Assembly: GCF_947258575.1 (NCBI RefSeq)
Contig: NZ_CAMYIV010000005.1
Location: 124,001 to 188,000, forward strand
Source: an uncultured Alcanivorax sp.
GTDB lineage: Bacteria > Pseudomonadota > Gammaproteobacteria > Pseudomonadales > Alcanivoracaceae
Direction of reading: 5' to 3'
DNA length: 64,000 nt
The notes beneath the pieces were generated by a model, which searched no databases, was not told the DNA's origin, and saw only the letters and a program-made list of their open reading frames with translations. Positions 55,105-62,793 of the stretch are shown here, piece by piece; within the stretch, counting starts at the first letter, position 1, and every line of letters begins with the position of its first letter. The translations under genes and the position numbers were made by a program.

Positions 55105-56331
55105 ATGAAAAAAGATCCCAACAAAGGCTATATTGCTTTATTAGGATGGAGTTTGAACGCGGTCGAGGCGGCTGAGAAGTTTGATCGTCGGTATGTGGTA
55201 GTGGCCCCGGACTGGGCAGAGGCGTATTGCCAGGAGCATGATATTCCCTACGTGCCCTGGAATTTCGAACGCCTGAATGATCGCTCCATGGAGATTGCCC
55301 AGACCCTGAAAGACATGGGTGTGGATGTGTCGGTACCGCTGTATGAGGAAACCGTGGAGTGGGCCGGTGCGATTAATTCGGTGCTGCTGGATAATCCTCG
55401 TTTGCTGGGCCAGGCCATGTTGATGCGGGATAAGTCCCTGATGAAGCGGCGCGCACAGCTTGGCGGTATCCGGGTGGGTATTTTTGAGGAAGCCCATGAC
55501 CGGGAGGATGTGATCCGGTTCCTGAAGCGGGTGAACCAGACCCTGCTCAAACTGGATGGTGATCCCAATGACCCGATCCACCTGAAGGCCTTTGACAAGG
55601 CCGGTTGTCTCGGCCACCGGGTGATCCGTACTCCGGATGAGGTGGATGCGATTCCTGATGAGGAATTTCCGTCGTTGATGGAGTCGCATCTGGATGGCTG
55701 GGAATTTGCGGTGGAGGCCTGGATCCATGATGGCAAGATCTGTTTTCTCAACCTGTCCGAATATGTGACGCTGGGGTATTCGGTGTATGTCCCTGCGTCG
55801 CCGGATCTGGAGCAATACCGGCCGCAAATTACCCAGCAGATCGAGAAGCTGATCAAGACCTTTGATATCGAGTTCGGCATGATTCATCCGGAGTACTTTG
55901 TCACCAGCGATGGTGAGATGTACTTTGGTGAAGTGGCTTATCGCCCGCCGGGCTTCAAGGTGTTCGAGTTGCTGGAACGGGTCTACGAGGGTTTCAATGC
56001 CTACCAGGCCACCATGCTGGTGTTCGATCCCAAGGCCACCACAGAGGAAGTGAAGGCGTACTTCCCGAAAGAAGTGGTGGATGCCAAGGGCCATGCCGGC
56101 TGTTTCGGGGTGTACCCGCGGCGCCGTGTGGTCAGCCAGCTGGAAATCCCGGAAGAGACCGAAGACCATCCCTACTTCGAGTCCCATGAACTGACGGCGC
56201 CCATGGAAGAGGTGGTCACCAAGCGCACCGCCTTTGGTACCCATTGGGGGCTGATTTACTTCATGGGTGACGACCCGAAAGAGATGCACCGGTTGCTCAA
56301 GCGGCAGGAAGAGCTGGATTTCTATGTGTGA
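55105..56331 (+). CDS. ATP-grasp family ligase of unknown substrate
   Basis: The 408-residue protein begins at ATG 55105 after a strong AGGAGG. The N-terminal ~95 residues form a pre-ATP-grasp domain (YIALLGWSLNAVEAAEKF, VVVAPDWAEAY). The ATP-grasp part shows LMRDKSLMKRRAQLGGIR (from 107), LLKLDG near 147, the hinge ESHLDGWEFAVEAWI (about 193) and the metal-binding FGEVAYRPPG (274-283, Glu276 and Arg280). Such enzymes join a carboxylate to an amine or thiol through an acyl phosphate. It is 57 bp before an unknown 676-residue gene. The substrate is unknown; a peptide, polyamine or amino acid conjugate is possible. Confidence 0.85.
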   Translation: MKKDPNKGYIALLGWSLNAVEAAEKFDRRYVVVAPDWAEAYCQEHDIPYVPWNFERLNDRSMEIAQTLKDMGVDVSVPLYEETVEWAGAINSVLLDNPRLLGQAMLMRDKSLMKRRAQLGGIRVGIFEEAHDREDVIRFLKRVNQTLLKLDGDPNDPIHLKAFDKAGCLGHRVIRTPDEVDAIPDEEFPSLMESHLDGWEFAVEAWIHDGKICFLNLSEYVTLGYSVYVPASPDLEQYRPQITQQIEKLIKTFDIEFGMIHPEYFVTSDGEMYFGEVAYRPPGFKVFELLERVYEGFNAYQATMLVFDPKATTEEVKAYFPKEVVDAKGHAGCFGVYPRRRVVSQLEIPEETEDHPYFESHELTAPMEEVVTKRTAFGTHWGLIYFMGDDPKEMHRLLKRQEELDFYV

Positions 56332-56388
56332 ATACGCTGTCACCATGGGGCCCGCCGGGCCCCCACGGATTCGTTAAGGAACTGCCCT

Positions 56389-58419
56389 GTGTCTACGACC
56401 CATTCAGAGACGTCCGCGTCCAGCAATCTGTCTCTGCTACTTGTACGGCTGGATGATGCCATCACCCAGTTGGCAGAGGCGCCCTCCTTTACCCGGCCGG
56501 CCAAGGTGCCACGGGTACTGGATACGGCCCGGCGGGTAATGATGCAGGAGGGCGGTTGTGCGGCCCTGGGCGAACGCATCGTGACGCTGGAGGCGGCCGG
56601 GATCTTCGCCGGCACAGATTGGGCGGAGCCGCAGATTCTGGTTCCCGGTTTCACTACCCAGTCCCTGCAAAGTGCCCAGGCGGAGCTGGTGGTGATCGAG
56701 GCCCTGAGCGAGCTGCGCATGCTGGCGGTGGCCTGTGGGGATTACCGCCATACCCTGATTTCCGCCGAGCAGGCCCACCATTTTCTCACCCAGGTGCTGG
56801 CGCTCAATCTGGCCATGCTGTTTTCGCCGCCTTCCGAGGCGCAGCGTGAAACCCAGGGCCGCCTGGCGGTGCTGCCACAGAATCTGTTGCAGCATCTGGC
56901 CGAGCGCATCGGCTATGAGCATATCGTCGACAAGCTGATTGAAGAGATCTGGCGGATTCTCAATCAGCGCCCCATTCAGACCGAGCCGGTCAAGCAAATG
57001 GTCACGCAGATCGCCATTTGCCAGGTCAATCCGGATATCGATCTGGGCAGCAGCGGGCAGGGGGCGGACCGCTTGGTGAGCAGCCTGTTCGGCCCGACCC
57101 GGGCCTGCCGGGAAGACCCGGGCGTGGCGATCTACCTGGAGCGGCTGGCCAGCATGGATGCCACGGCCTTGCAGGGCGAAGCCACCGGGTTTGCCCGGGC
57201 CATGCACGACACCGGGTTGGTGTCGCCGTATCACCCGGTGTTGCTGCGCCATTTGCTGGATGAGGGTGACCACCTGGTGGCGGAGGCCATGGGCCTGTCG
57301 TCAACCGGTCGTGATTGCCTGCTGTGTTACCGGCAGTTGGTGCAGGCGTTGATTGAAGCGGCGGTGCATCCGCAAACAGCCCAGGCCATTTATGGCCTGG
57401 CGTTGGTGCTGGAGCGGGGCATTCTCTATCAACCGCCAGTGGCGCCGGCCCTGTGGCGGCAGCTGGGCCTGGTTCTGTCTGACTGGTCGTGCCAGCGCCT
57501 GGCACTGGCTTTCGGGGATCAGGTGCCGCCACAGGCGCATCTGATCGAAGGTGTGCTGTGCATGCTGGGGCAGCCTCTGGGGGTGGGGCAGGGCAATAAT
57601 CCCACCTGCCAGTCCGCTCGTGCGCTGTCCATGTGGTCGTACAACGATCCGGATTACCTGCTGCAAATGGTCACCTGGGCGGCCCGTGACGATGAAATCA
57701 TCATGCATTTCGAGGGCCAGCCGATTTCCTCCAGCGAAAGCGTCGGTGGTGTGGCCAGCAGCCTGCCCATGGACCTGGACCCGGTGTCGCTGTTGGTGGT
57801 GCCCCATCTGGACCGGATCTATGCGGAAATGGGCCGCCGCTGTATTGAGCGTGAGGGTGATCCCCACCGCTGGGTGAACCCGGAGTTTCATGGCTGGTGG
57901 TCCGGCCGCGGTTTTCGTATCAATGTGGATGTGGAAACCGGCAAGCTGTGGGAGCTGGATGATTTCCTGCGTCATTTCTATGCGGCCTATCATCCCTACT
58001 ACAACGGCAATCAGCCGCTGATACATCCCCAGCCTGCGGGGGTCGCTGTCACCGACAGTGCTGCTCGTTTTATCGGCTGGCATGCCATCAGTATCTTGCG
58101 GGTGGCGCTGGACCCCCAGGATGTTATGCGGGTGTATTTCTATAACCCGAATAACGACAGCGGCCAGGACTGGGGCGATGGCGTGGTGGTCAGCACCGCA
58201 GGCCATGGCGAACGTTTTGGCGAGGCGTCACTGCCGTTCGAGCAGTTTGCGTCGCGGCTTTATATCTTTCACTTTGATCCCCTGGAGCGGGGCGAGCTGG
58301 CCCAGGTTGAGCAGCAGCAACTGGATCAGGTCAGCGGCTATCTGCAGCGCAGCTGGGGCGCGGACAGGCTGCCCGAGGGTGGCCTGCAGGCCAGTGAAGG
58401 GGCGACCGGGCCGGGTTGA
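56389..58419 (+). CDS. Unknown 676-residue protein with a possible papain-like C-terminal half
   Basis: No family is recognised. Residues 1-380 are mostly helical (LEAAGIFAGTDWAEPQ, LLQHLAERIGYEHIVDKLI). The C-terminal part shows QGNNPTCQSARALSMWS (Cys407 at a helix start), GWHAISILRV (His565) and YFYNPNNDSGQDWGDG (Asn586-589, Trp-Gly). This Cys-His-Asn order with an NxxG/WG ending recalls papain-fold amidases and transglutaminases; the assignment is inference. There is no signal peptide or membrane segment. It lies 57 bp after the ATP-grasp gene and 38 bp before a small membrane gene, indicating an operon. A ligase-plus-amidase pair would parallel glutathionylspermidine synthetase/amidase chemistry. 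Confidence 0.7.
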   Translation: MSTTHSETSASSNLSLLLVRLDDAITQLAEAPSFTRPAKVPRVLDTARRVMMQEGGCAALGERIVTLEAAGIFAGTDWAEPQILVPGFTTQSLQSAQAELVVIEALSELRMLAVACGDYRHTLISAEQAHHFLTQVLALNLAMLFSPPSEAQRETQGRLAVLPQNLLQHLAERIGYEHIVDKLIEEIWRILNQRPIQTEPVKQMVTQIAICQVNPDIDLGSSGQGADRLVSSLFGPTRACREDPGVAIYLERLASMDATALQGEATGFARAMHDTGLVSPYHPVLLRHLLDEGDHLVAEAMGLSSTGRDCLLCYRQLVQALIEAAVHPQTAQAIYGLALVLERGILYQPPVAPALWRQLGLVLSDWSCQRLALAFGDQVPPQAHLIEGVLCMLGQPLGVGQGNNPTCQSARALSMWSYNDPDYLLQMVTWAARDDEIIMHFEGQPISSSESVGGVASSLPMDLDPVSLLVVPHLDRIYAEMGRRCIEREGDPHRWVNPEFHGWWSGRGFRINVDVETGKLWELDDFLRHFYAAYHPYYNGNQPLIHPQPAGVAVTDSAARFIGWHAISILRVALDPQDVMRVYFYNPNNDSGQDWGDGVVVSTAGHGERFGEASLPFEQFASRLYIFHFDPLERGELAQVEQQQLDQVSGYLQRSWGADRLPEGGLQASEGATGPG

Positions 58420-58457
58420 TCAAGGCCTGATCCCGTCGCGCAAGGCCCGGCAACACG

Positions 58458-58964
58458 ATGACGCCCCATGACGCTGCGAAGAACACGCTGATGATGGATG
58501 TCCTGTTGTTCCGGCTGGCAATAGTCGCCTGGCTGGTGTGTGCCATTGCTCCCGTCGATGGCACCTGGTTTGCGGGTGTCGGGGTGTTCGTTGTGTCGAT
58601 GATGGGCAGCGTGGTGATGCTCGCCAACCTGACGCCGGATTATGTAGATAGTCTTGGTGAGATGCTGGGTCTTCTTGCTCTTCTGATGCCCGGGTATAAC
58701 CTGATTTTTTTATGGGGGTTGTGGCGCTTCTCTTCGCTGGGGCCGCATCCCTGGTCAGGATGGAATCTGCTGCTTTACGCCTGCTCCCTGCATGCGTGTT
58801 TTTATGCCTTCGCGTTTTTTGTTACCCCTTCTGATGTATCGCTGACTGTTACTGCTACAGGGATTCGCTGGGTGTTTGCGATCTGGTCCGGCTCGCTACT
58901 GTTGTTGGCGTTGGCTTTTCTGGTACGTTGTTATCGGTTACGTCGGTTATTGCGTGAAGGATAA
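58458..58964 (+). CDS. Integral membrane protein (hypothetical)
   Basis: The 168-residue protein has about five hydrophobic segments: VLLFRLAIVAWLVCAIAP, GVGVFVVSMMGSVVMLANL, MLGLLALLMPGYNLIFLWGL, LLLYACSLHACFYAFAFFV and WVFAIWSGSLLLLALAFLV, ending with a basic tail (RCYRLRRLLREG). Its start is 38 bp after the 676-residue gene, so it may be the third gene of the ATP-grasp operon. No family or function is recognised. Confidence 0.65.
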   Translation: MTPHDAAKNTLMMDVLLFRLAIVAWLVCAIAPVDGTWFAGVGVFVVSMMGSVVMLANLTPDYVDSLGEMLGLLALLMPGYNLIFLWGLWRFSSLGPHPWSGWNLLLYACSLHACFYAFAFFVTPSDVSLTVTATGIRWVFAIWSGSLLLLALAFLVRCYRLRRLLREG

Positions 58965-59035
58965 ATGAACGTTTCCTGCTCCGGTTTAGTATCAAGCCTG
59001 TGATTCATCATATCGGATCATGGTTCATGCTTGCC

Positions 59036-59054
59036 GCAGGAGCGCCGCTCCTGC
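59036..59054. repeat. Short REP-like palindrome
   Basis: GCAGGAGCGCCGCTCCTGC is a 19-bp hairpin with arms GCAGGAGCG and CGCTCCTGC. Like the palindrome at 3861, it looks like a shortened form of the GTAGGAGC family. Confidence 0.6.
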
Positions 59055-59202
59055 AGTAAAGGCAATGTCATTCCGGATTAATAAATAACAGGATTTAAAA
59101 AACCGTTGGGCCCATCTTTGCTAGCATGAGGCCGTTGTCAGTTACGGAGAGTTGCTACCGGCATTCTCCAGTCGCCAACCCTGTCATCATGGATGAAATG
59201 CT

Positions 59203-61254
59203 ATGACGGAAAAACGCACCCTCCCCACCTCGACGATTCTGCTACCGGTTTTTATTCCGGCTGTGGTGGTATCGCTTCTGCTGATTATCGGCACCATCAG
59301 CGACCCGGAACGGGCTGGCGAAGCCTTTAACACGGCGCAAGCCTGGATCACCTCGAATTTCGGCTGGTTTTACATGCTGTCGGTAGCGCTGTTCCTGATC
59401 TTTATTGTCGGTGTGGCGATGACTCGCTGGGGCAATATCAAGTTGGGGCCGGATCATTGCGAGGCGGAATATTCATTCCCGGAATGGTTCGCCATGCTGT
59501 TTTCCGCCGGTTATGGCATCGCCTTGCTGTTCTTCGGGGTGGCGGAGCCCGTGCTGCATTATGCGGAGCCCCCGGCCGGGGCGGCAGAAACGGTGGATGC
59601 GGCCAAGCAGGCCATGCAGATTGCCTTTTTCCACTGGGGTTTTCATATCTGGGCGATTTACGGCCTGGTGGGTCTGGTGATGGCCTATTTTGCCTTTCGC
59701 CATGGTTTGCCGTTGTCCATGCGGTCGGCGTTTTACCCGCTGATTGGTGAACGAATTTACGGGCCGATCGGTCATGCCATCGATGTGTTCGCGATTCTTG
59801 GCACCATGTTCGGTATTGCCACCACCCTCGGTTTGTCCGCCGCACAGATCAACGCGGGGCTGAATTATCTGTGGGGTGTGCCGGTGGCCACCTGGGTGCA
59901 GATTACCGCCATTGCCATTGTTACCGCTCTGGCCACCGTGTCGGTGGTGGCCGGGATGGACAAGGGTGTGAAGCGCCTGTCGATTCTTAACATGGTGCTG
60001 GCCGTGGCGCTGATGGCGTTTGTGTTTGTGGTCGGGCCGACCATTCATATCCTGGAAAGTTTTCTGCAGAACACGGGTAGCTATTTAAGCGGCATTGTCG
60101 AACGCACCTTCAATCTGCAGGCCTATACCCACAGCGACTGGATCGGTAACTGGACCCTGTTTATCTTCGGCTGGACCATCGCCTGGGCGCCCTTTGTCGG
60201 GCTGTTTATTGCCAAGATTAGCCGTGGCCGTACCATCCGCGAGTTTGTGGTGGGGGTGATGCTGGTGCCGTCCCTGTTCACCTTCCTGTGGTTCTCCGTA
60301 TTTGGCGATACCGCGCTGAACATGATCATGAATGAGGGGGTGACCACCCTGGTCGGAGATGTGCAGACCGACAAGGCAGTGGCCCTGTTCAAGTTGTTTG
60401 ATGAACTGCCATTGTCGTCGTTTATTTCCTTTCTGGCGGTGCTGTTGATTATCACCTTCTTTGTGACGTCTTCGGATTCCGGCTCCCTGGTGGTGGACTC
60501 GCTGGCTTCCGGCGGGGTGCTGAATACCCCGGCCTGGCAGCGGATTTTCTGGGCGGTGCTGGAGGGGACCATTGCGTCGGTGTTGTTGCTGGCTGGTGGC
60601 TTGCAGGCGCTGCAGACCATGACCATTGCCAGCGCCTTGCCCTTTGCCATCATTATTATTCTGGCTGCCGTGGGCATGTGGCGGGCGTTGGTGATTGAGG
60701 GGCATCGCGAAACCAGCTTGCAAATGCATATGGCGACGCGCCGTCACCTGACCGGTTCCCAGTGGCGCCATCGTCTGAAAGGCATGATGGACTTCCCTGG
60801 CCGCGACAATGTGGAAAGCTTCATTCGCGGTAAAGCCATGCAGAGCATGGAAAAGGTGGTCAAAGAGATGAAGGAGTCCGGCTGGGATGCCAGGGTGGTG
60901 TTCGATGAGAGCCTGATCCGTGCCGAGCTGCAGGTGGAACGTGAAGGGCATGTGGGCTTTGTTTATGACATCCGCCTGGTCAGCCAGCCGGTGCCCGGCT
61001 TCGTAACGGCGGGGGGCGCTTCCACGGTGATGAAAGAGGAAAACTATTACCGGGCGGAAGTGTTCCTGCGTCGCGGTGGCCGTTCCTATGATGTGTTCGG
61101 TTATGACGAGGATGACATCATTCGCGATATTCTCGACCAGTTCGAAAACTACCTGCATTTCCTGGATCTCACTCCGGGCAAACTGCCCTGGGAAATGGGT
61201 GAGCACGATGATCTGCTGCATCCGCCGGAGGATGAAGGGAAAGAAGATCGGTAA
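59203..61254 (+). CDS. BCCT family transporter (BetT-like)
   Basis: The 683-residue inner membrane protein has 12 predicted helices in the first ~510 residues and a long cytoplasmic C-terminal tail, as in E. coli BetT (677). The BCCT signature region reads GWTIAWAPFVGLFIAKISRGRTIREF (from residue 323), and SSDSGSLVVDSLASGG is typical of the family. It should import choline, glycine betaine or a related quaternary amine with H+ or Na+. Choline-type BetT is the closest match in length and wording, but substrate needs testing. No bet genes are adjacent; the ATP-grasp operon lies upstream. Confidence 0.92.
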   Translation: MTEKRTLPTSTILLPVFIPAVVVSLLLIIGTISDPERAGEAFNTAQAWITSNFGWFYMLSVALFLIFIVGVAMTRWGNIKLGPDHCEAEYSFPEWFAMLFSAGYGIALLFFGVAEPVLHYAEPPAGAAETVDAAKQAMQIAFFHWGFHIWAIYGLVGLVMAYFAFRHGLPLSMRSAFYPLIGERIYGPIGHAIDVFAILGTMFGIATTLGLSAAQINAGLNYLWGVPVATWVQITAIAIVTALATVSVVAGMDKGVKRLSILNMVLAVALMAFVFVVGPTIHILESFLQNTGSYLSGIVERTFNLQAYTHSDWIGNWTLFIFGWTIAWAPFVGLFIAKISRGRTIREFVVGVMLVPSLFTFLWFSVFGDTALNMIMNEGVTTLVGDVQTDKAVALFKLFDELPLSSFISFLAVLLIITFFVTSSDSGSLVVDSLASGGVLNTPAWQRIFWAVLEGTIASVLLLAGGLQALQTMTIASALPFAIIIILAAVGMWRALVIEGHRETSLQMHMATRRHLTGSQWRHRLKGMMDFPGRDNVESFIRGKAMQSMEKVVKEMKESGWDARVVFDESLIRAELQVEREGHVGFVYDIRLVSQPVPGFVTAGGASTVMKEENYYRAEVFLRRGGRSYDVFGYDEDDIIRDILDQFENYLHFLDLTPGKLPWEMGEHDDLLHPPEDEGKEDR

Positions 61255-61293
61255 GTCTGATACTGTCGGTAAAGAAGGCCGGCAGTTTTGTAT

Positions 61294-61346
61294 GAGCTAT
61301 GCTTGCATGGCGAAAGGTGTTCGGGTTCGCCATGCGAGCATGGCTC
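61294..61346. repeat. Inverted repeat between the BCCT and DUF2894 genes
   Basis: GAGCTATGCTTGCATGGCGAA (61294-61314, first 20 bases conserved) is inverted as TTCGCCATGCGAGCATGGCTC (61326-61346) with two mismatches. It lies between converging genes and belongs to the TGCTTGCATGGCGAA group also seen at 50456 and 54009. Confidence 0.65.
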
Positions 61347-61379
61347 CTACGGTGGTTTGAATAGACGCGTGAGCGGCGG

Positions 61380-62129
61380 TCAGGAGGGACGCCGCTGCTT
61401 GGCCAGTTTCTCCAGCCACATCAGGGTATCCACCTGGGTGACCAGGTGATCCAGATAGGCGGGGGAAAGATCGCGCAGGGTTTCCAGGGCGCTTGTGACC
61501 AGACGGTGGGAATTGAGCGGGCCGGCGTCGCTGGGGGTCTGATGGATAGCCTGAGCGATGCGTTGGCGTTTGCGCTGACTTTGCTGTGTGGCGCGGACCT
61601 GACGCAGGGCTTTCAGCTCCCGTGGGCCGCTATTGTCTGTCGGCGTTGCCGGAGTAGTGATGCCGTGCCGGGCCAGTACGCTCTGTTCCTGCTGGCGTAG
61701 CAGGGCGGTCATCGGGTCTCTGTGGTCGTCGTCTTCCTGTGGTGTCTGGTTGGCATAGCAGGCGTGCAGGGCGGCAAACGCAGAAGGGTCTTGCTGCCGT
61801 TGACGGGCGCGCAGATGGCGCAGCAGTGCTTTCAGATCCCCTTTCTCCCGCATGGCGGCCACGGGCTCACTCAGCGCCTCCTCGGCCAGTTGCGCATCCA
61901 CCCGGGCACTCTCGGCCTGAAACGCTTGCTGAAACTCTTCCAGCGCTGTGGCCAGCCGTGTCAGCGGCGTGGGGCTGACACGTGTCAGGGTGCCAAGACG
62001 CTCGGCCTGGGCTTCCAGGTAGCGAAAGCGAACCGGGGCAAAGCGGGCTGCGCCCTGATCGCGCAGGCTCGCCAGCTGTTCGGTCATGGCACTGAGCGAG
62101 GGCGTGTTGAGGCTAGGAGCATCAGCCAT
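61380..62129 (-). CDS. DUF2894 domain-containing protein
   Basis: The 249-residue protein has a Gln/Arg-rich, mostly helical sequence (LASLRDQGAARFAPVRFRYLEAQAERL, KQRRP at the end) and ends SPAYLDHLVTQVDTLMWLEKLAKQRRPS, matching DUF2894 proteins. These co-occur with DUF802 and OmpA-family genes in proteobacteria. It starts at 62129, overlapping the end of the OmpA-like gene by eight bases, so it is the last gene of that operon. There is no signal peptide. Its role is unknown. Confidence 0.8.
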   Translation of the reverse strand: MADAPSLNTPSLSAMTEQLASLRDQGAARFAPVRFRYLEAQAERLGTLTRVSPTPLTRLATALEEFQQAFQAESARVDAQLAEEALSEPVAAMREKGDLKALLRHLRARQRQQDPSAFAALHACYANQTPQEDDDHRDPMTALLRQQEQSVLARHGITTPATPTDNSGPRELKALRQVRATQQSQRKRQRIAQAIHQTPSDAGPLNSHRLVTSALETLRDLSPAYLDHLVTQVDTLMWLEKLAKQRRPS

Positions 62130-62793
62130 TGCCGTCGGCTCCTTCTGCCTGGCTGGCATGCTGGGCGGTACTGACCTTGGCGCCCTGGCGGGGCACGGTG
62201 GTCAGTTCTACCCGGCGGTTCTGGGCCCGGGTGGTATCGCTGTCGTTGGGCACCACCGGCTGGTGGGGGCCGAAGGCGGCGGCGAACACCTGGTCAGCGG
62301 GCATGCCCTGGTTGATCAGGGTGCGCGTTACGGTGAGTGCCCGCTGGGCAGACAGGCCCCAGTTGTCCTGATAACGGCGGTTGCCACGCTGAATCGGCAG
62401 ATCATCGGTGAAGCCGCTGACCATCAGTAGTTCGTCGTGCTGGTCGAGAAACACCTGCAGCGGCTTGGCCAGATCGCGCAGCAGTTCCTCGCCCTCCGGC
62501 TGTAGCTGGTCCGAGTTGAGCTGGAATAACACGCTGCCGCTGATGCCGATGCGGCCATCGCGGAAGGTGACCCGGCCACTGGCCAGGGGGTCGGCCAGCG
62601 CCTCTTCCAGGGCCTGGCGGCGCTGCTCTTCGGCCACCCGCCGGGCCTTTTCCTCTTCCAGTGACTGGCTCAGCTCCAGCTGGATGCCGATGACCCACAC
62701 CAGCACCAGCACCAGAATGCCCACCAGGGCAGCCATCAGATCGGAGAAGATGGCCCAGACGGATGAGCTGTCGCTGTCGTGAAGATCGTCCAT
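62122..62793 (-). CDS. MotB/OmpA-like membrane protein
   Basis: The 223-residue protein has one N-terminal transmembrane helix (about 17-40, SDLMAALVGILVLVLVWVIG) with Asp18 in FSDLM, the position of the proton-carrying Asp in MotB and ZorB. A short coiled coil (about 45-65) and an OmpA-type peptidoglycan-binding domain follow: FQLNSDQLQPEGEELL, VSGFTDDLPIQ, NWGLSAQRALTV and RAQNRRVEL. It overlaps the DUF802 gene upstream by ATGA and the DUF2894 gene downstream. It probably forms a proton-driven stator or envelope anchor with the DUF802 protein. Confidence 0.88.
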   Translation of the reverse strand: MDDLHDSDSSSVWAIFSDLMAALVGILVLVLVWVIGIQLELSQSLEEEKARRVAEEQRRQALEEALADPLASGRVTFRDGRIGISGSVLFQLNSDQLQPEGEELLRDLAKPLQVFLDQHDELLMVSGFTDDLPIQRGNRRYQDNWGLSAQRALTVTRTLINQGMPADQVFAAAFGPHQPVVPNDSDTTRAQNRRVELTTVPRQGAKVSTAQHASQAEGADGNG

